A DNA stretch of 64,000 bases, from positions 74,218,618-74,282,617 of the forward strand of contig CM049317.1 in the NCBI GenBank assembly GCA_026874595.1, written 5' to 3'. This document shows positions 61,896 through 64,000 of this stretch, piece after piece. The first letter of the stretch is position 1; the number at the start of each line of letters is the position of its first letter. A program made the position numbers and the translations under genes. The DNA comes from Sipunculus nudus (lineage: Eukaryota > Annelida > Sipuncula > Golfingiida > Sipunculidae). The notes beneath the pieces were generated by a model. The model was not told where the DNA came from and did no database searches. It saw only the letters and a list, made by a program, of their open reading frames with translations.

Positions 61896-63686
61896 ATGTT
61901 TTCACCTTTTCTTGTGTCTGTTACATATGTCTTGCTTTACAATGTTAATATCGGATATCTATACGTTGATGGGAAAACTGTATCTGGAGAGGTAAACACA
62001 AGTGACGGATGGACTGGATTTATTGTTGCTGTGCATGGCCGTATAAGTGGTTTCCAATTGAACTTTAACTTTCTGAACTTCACCTTGAAAGAACGGGATC
62101 AGTGTAACCTGAGTGCCGTAGTAATGCGACTGTATATCTATGACGACCAGCGTCCGAGGTCACACACTTTAACTTGCGGTAACATAACTTCAGATACAGA
62201 ACTTAACCATCCCCTTGCCTGGGTCTACTTCCCAATGGAATGTTCCCAAACAAAAATAAGAGGATGTTCTTGCAATAAAATTCTTGTAATTCCCCCTACT
62301 GCCAGACGGGGTAGTCTTTATGTCGGCTTTGACGCGTGTAAGTACGGTCGTTCTCTAACATTCAACTACTCATATGATTTCCGTTACATGAATTACAGTT
62401 GTGTCACCGCAATGAAAAATTTCCCGTGTAAACATATTGGAATTAACTATTATATGAAAGACGATGAATCTACCAGAGGAGTCCCCCACTTTTTGACCGA
62501 CTTTGTCGTCGACAGTTTGGTTCGGTTCCTCTATATTGCTTCAGATTCGTTTTGTTATCAATACACATTAGATATCCTCTGCAGAACCAAATATCCCAGC
62601 TGTCCTTTTCAAGAACCGAGGGAGATTTGCCAGGAGGCATGTTACGATTTTACCAAAGGGTGCAAATCTCTCCTGGCCTCCTTTGGGCTCGTTCCGGATT
62701 TAGAAGGACTTTGTCCTCTACTACGTTCAAAATATAAGGGTGACTGTTGCTGGTACAAGAAAGTGACCTGCAAATCTCCTCCAAATGTTGCTCATGCTGT
62801 GTCCTCATACCACCGGTATGATGAGAGCACATATTATGCTGAATACAAATGTAATGATAATTATATTATAAAAGGTAACCCTCGGGTTAACTGTACTCTC
62901 TCGGGGAAATGGAATAAAGTGGTTCCGGTCTGCGTTATGAAAAAGAAACTACCTGTGGCCAGCATTGTTATTTCGAGTATCGCTATTCTTCTTATTAACC
63001 TTATTTTTGTTGCGATAGTGGTTTACAGAAAGGAAGTAAAAGCCGTGTTGTATGTCAGAGTTGGTTTTACCATCGGTCGCCGCTTTGAGACCCCCATGCC
63101 ATACGCTGCTTACATCATTTCCGAAGGAGAAGAAGCTAATTTGTTTGTAGAAACGGTGTTATTACCCGAACTTGAAGAGAAACACGGTTTAAATGTTCTG
63201 GCAAATCTTCGTGATGGTCATCTGGGTGCTCCTCTTCAGGAGGATTGCTACAACGATATGAAGAAATGTTCTCGCGCGGTCTTTGTTGTAAATAAAGATT
63301 TTTTGGAATGTCCCTCATTGCTACATCTCTTCCAGCAGTCGGAGGAATTTGAGAGAAGACAGAAAGGGTTTAGAGTGGTGATTCTGCTAAACAGTCTGGG
63401 AAAGATGATGGATATTGGGAACAAAGCGTTAGCTGCTTACATTAAAACCGGTTGTTTTTTGTCACCTTCCCGGCGATTCTTTATCGAGCGGCTCTTGTAC
63501 AGCCTTCCCTCGCCAGTCAGAACGAAGCAAATCGGTCACGTGCGTTCCCTCCTCACTGAAACGTTTGTCCAGGAAAAGGAAATGACGGAGAGATCTCTAC
63601 TGCTGAACGTGGAAAATGGAAGTTTGTGCCAGCATAAACGGACCAAATGTGATCGTAACATGGCATGCAGTGAATCCTGTTTGTAA
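61896..63686 (+). CDS. Frizzled-CRD / Sushi / TM / TIR receptor (single coding exon)
   Basis: Encodes a 596-residue type I membrane protein. Residues 1 to about 22 form a hydrophobic signal peptide. About 22-160 is an unassigned N-terminal domain. A Frizzled-like cysteine-rich domain follows with ten cysteines (169, 178, 220, 229, 236, 245, 249, 256, 273, 284). One Sushi/CCP module spans the cysteines at 292, 319, 333 and 346, with the usual GxW before the last. A membrane helix lies at about 353-377. A TIR domain spans about 402-539, followed by a 57-residue tail. Seven N-glycosylation sequons lie outside the membrane. By family knowledge TIR domains signal through homotypic TIR contacts, and the ectodomain would bind an extracellular ligand, so an innate-immune or developmental receptor is inferred. 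I chose ATG 61896 (A at -3; in-frame TAA at 61806). The frame is open further upstream only through non-ATG codons. No introns are seen; 5' UTR exons may exist. The domain calls are by eye. Confidence 0.88.
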   Translation: MFSPFLVSVTYVLLYNVNIGYLYVDGKTVSGEVNTSDGWTGFIVAVHGRISGFQLNFNFLNFTLKERDQCNLSAVVMRLYIYDDQRPRSHTLTCGNITSDTELNHPLAWVYFPMECSQTKIRGCSCNKILVIPPTARRGSLYVGFDACKYGRSLTFNYSYDFRYMNYSCVTAMKNFPCKHIGINYYMKDDESTRGVPHFLTDFVVDSLVRFLYIASDSFCYQYTLDILCRTKYPSCPFQEPREICQEACYDFTKGCKSLLASFGLVPDLEGLCPLLRSKYKGDCCWYKKVTCKSPPNVAHAVSSYHRYDESTYYAEYKCNDNYIIKGNPRVNCTLSGKWNKVVPVCVMKKKLPVASIVISSIAILLINLIFVAIVVYRKEVKAVLYVRVGFTIGRRFETPMPYAAYIISEGEEANLFVETVLLPELEEKHGLNVLANLRDGHLGAPLQEDCYNDMKKCSRAVFVVNKDFLECPSLLHLFQQSEEFERRQKGFRVVILLNSLGKMMDIGNKALAAYIKTGCFLSPSRRFFIERLLYSLPSPVRTKQIGHVRSLLTETFVQEKEMTERSLLLNVENGSLCQHKRTKCDRNMACSESCL

Positions 63687-63761
63687 AACATGCCGGTAAG
63701 AGCAGGGATTTGATTTTTTCCTCATTTGTTATGTCAATATTGTAAAGGCTAACACAAGAAT

Positions 63762-63767
63762 AATAAA
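63762..63767 (+). terminator. Polyadenylation signal AATAAA of the TIR receptor gene
   Basis: A canonical AATAAA lies 76 bases after the stop codon, followed by T/G-rich sequence. It implies a short 3' UTR of roughly 100 bases. No genomic poly(A) tract follows, so there is no sign that this intronless gene is a recent retrocopy. Confidence 0.6.
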
Positions 63768-64000
63768 TTGTTTCTTCAACTTACGAGATTGTCATTTGCT
63801 TGTTATTGGCAGTCACGATTAATACAGTATTTGTGGAATATAGATTTTTGAAGTTTGGCATTGTACGTTGAGATGTACATTGACTCTTGACTTGTAATGG
63901 ATAAAATCGCCCTTCTAGCACTTTTTTGCAAAGAATAGAATGTTTGGCATTATTGACACCTCAAAATCTTGCGTGAGCAGAGCGTATCATTTTACCAATA

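Overview
The window looks like chromosomal DNA of an invertebrate animal, most probably a bivalve mollusc. It is AT-rich and gene-poor. It is crowded with (TA)n, (CA)n, (CT)n and poly-C runs, tRNA-derived SINEs, hAT-like remnants and a 'GTCCGTC...GGTCAAGGTCACAGG' type repeat that I associate with bivalve genomes. The coding regions are split by GT-AG introns. The organism call is inferred from repeat style and gene families, not from a unique marker.

Only two host genes can be supported, both on the + strand at the right end. The first (50059-58182) is a four-exon Ly6/uPAR (three-finger, quiver/sleepless-like) membrane protein. All three introns are phase 1, and the spliced product is 189 residues with the ten family cysteines. 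The second (61896-63686) is an intronless coding region for a 596-residue type I receptor. Its order is signal peptide, an unrecognised N-terminal domain, a ten-cysteine Frizzled-type CRD, one Sushi/CCP module, a transmembrane helix and an intracellular TIR domain. Joining a Wnt-receptor-type domain and a complement-type domain to a Toll-type signalling domain is the most interesting signal in the window.

The centre (32231-37411) holds a Ty3/gypsy LTR retrotransposon inserted into an older repeat (about 31282-38023). It has a 1150-bp 5' LTR starting TGTCA and ending TGACA, a 5-bp CGGTC target duplication, a primer-binding site, gag with a zinc knuckle, protease, integrase and then the start of reverse transcriptase. 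Integrase therefore precedes RT, the unusual Gmr1-like order. The rest of RT, RNase H, the polypurine tract and 1012 bp of the 3' LTR are deleted. The reading frame also carries a stop, frameshifts and lost integrase metal and catalytic residues.

Region by region: 1-9.4 kb is AT-rich DNA with SINE and hAT-like pieces and microsatellites. 9.4-19.9 kb holds CCTATTTT blocks, a 209-bp tandem duplication, two tRNA-like repeats among (TA)n tracts and a hAT-like element. 20.1-24.1 kb holds a 22-bp minisatellite and a 2.2-kb array of 32-bp units. 24.1-31.3 kb has little beyond a SINE remnant and a SINE/LINE tail. 31.3-38 kb is the nested retrotransposon. 41-46.7 kb is a cluster of four unrelated minisatellites (20, 30, 56 and 78 bp). 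50-63.8 kb holds the two genes. Long stretches contain no gene I can recognise.
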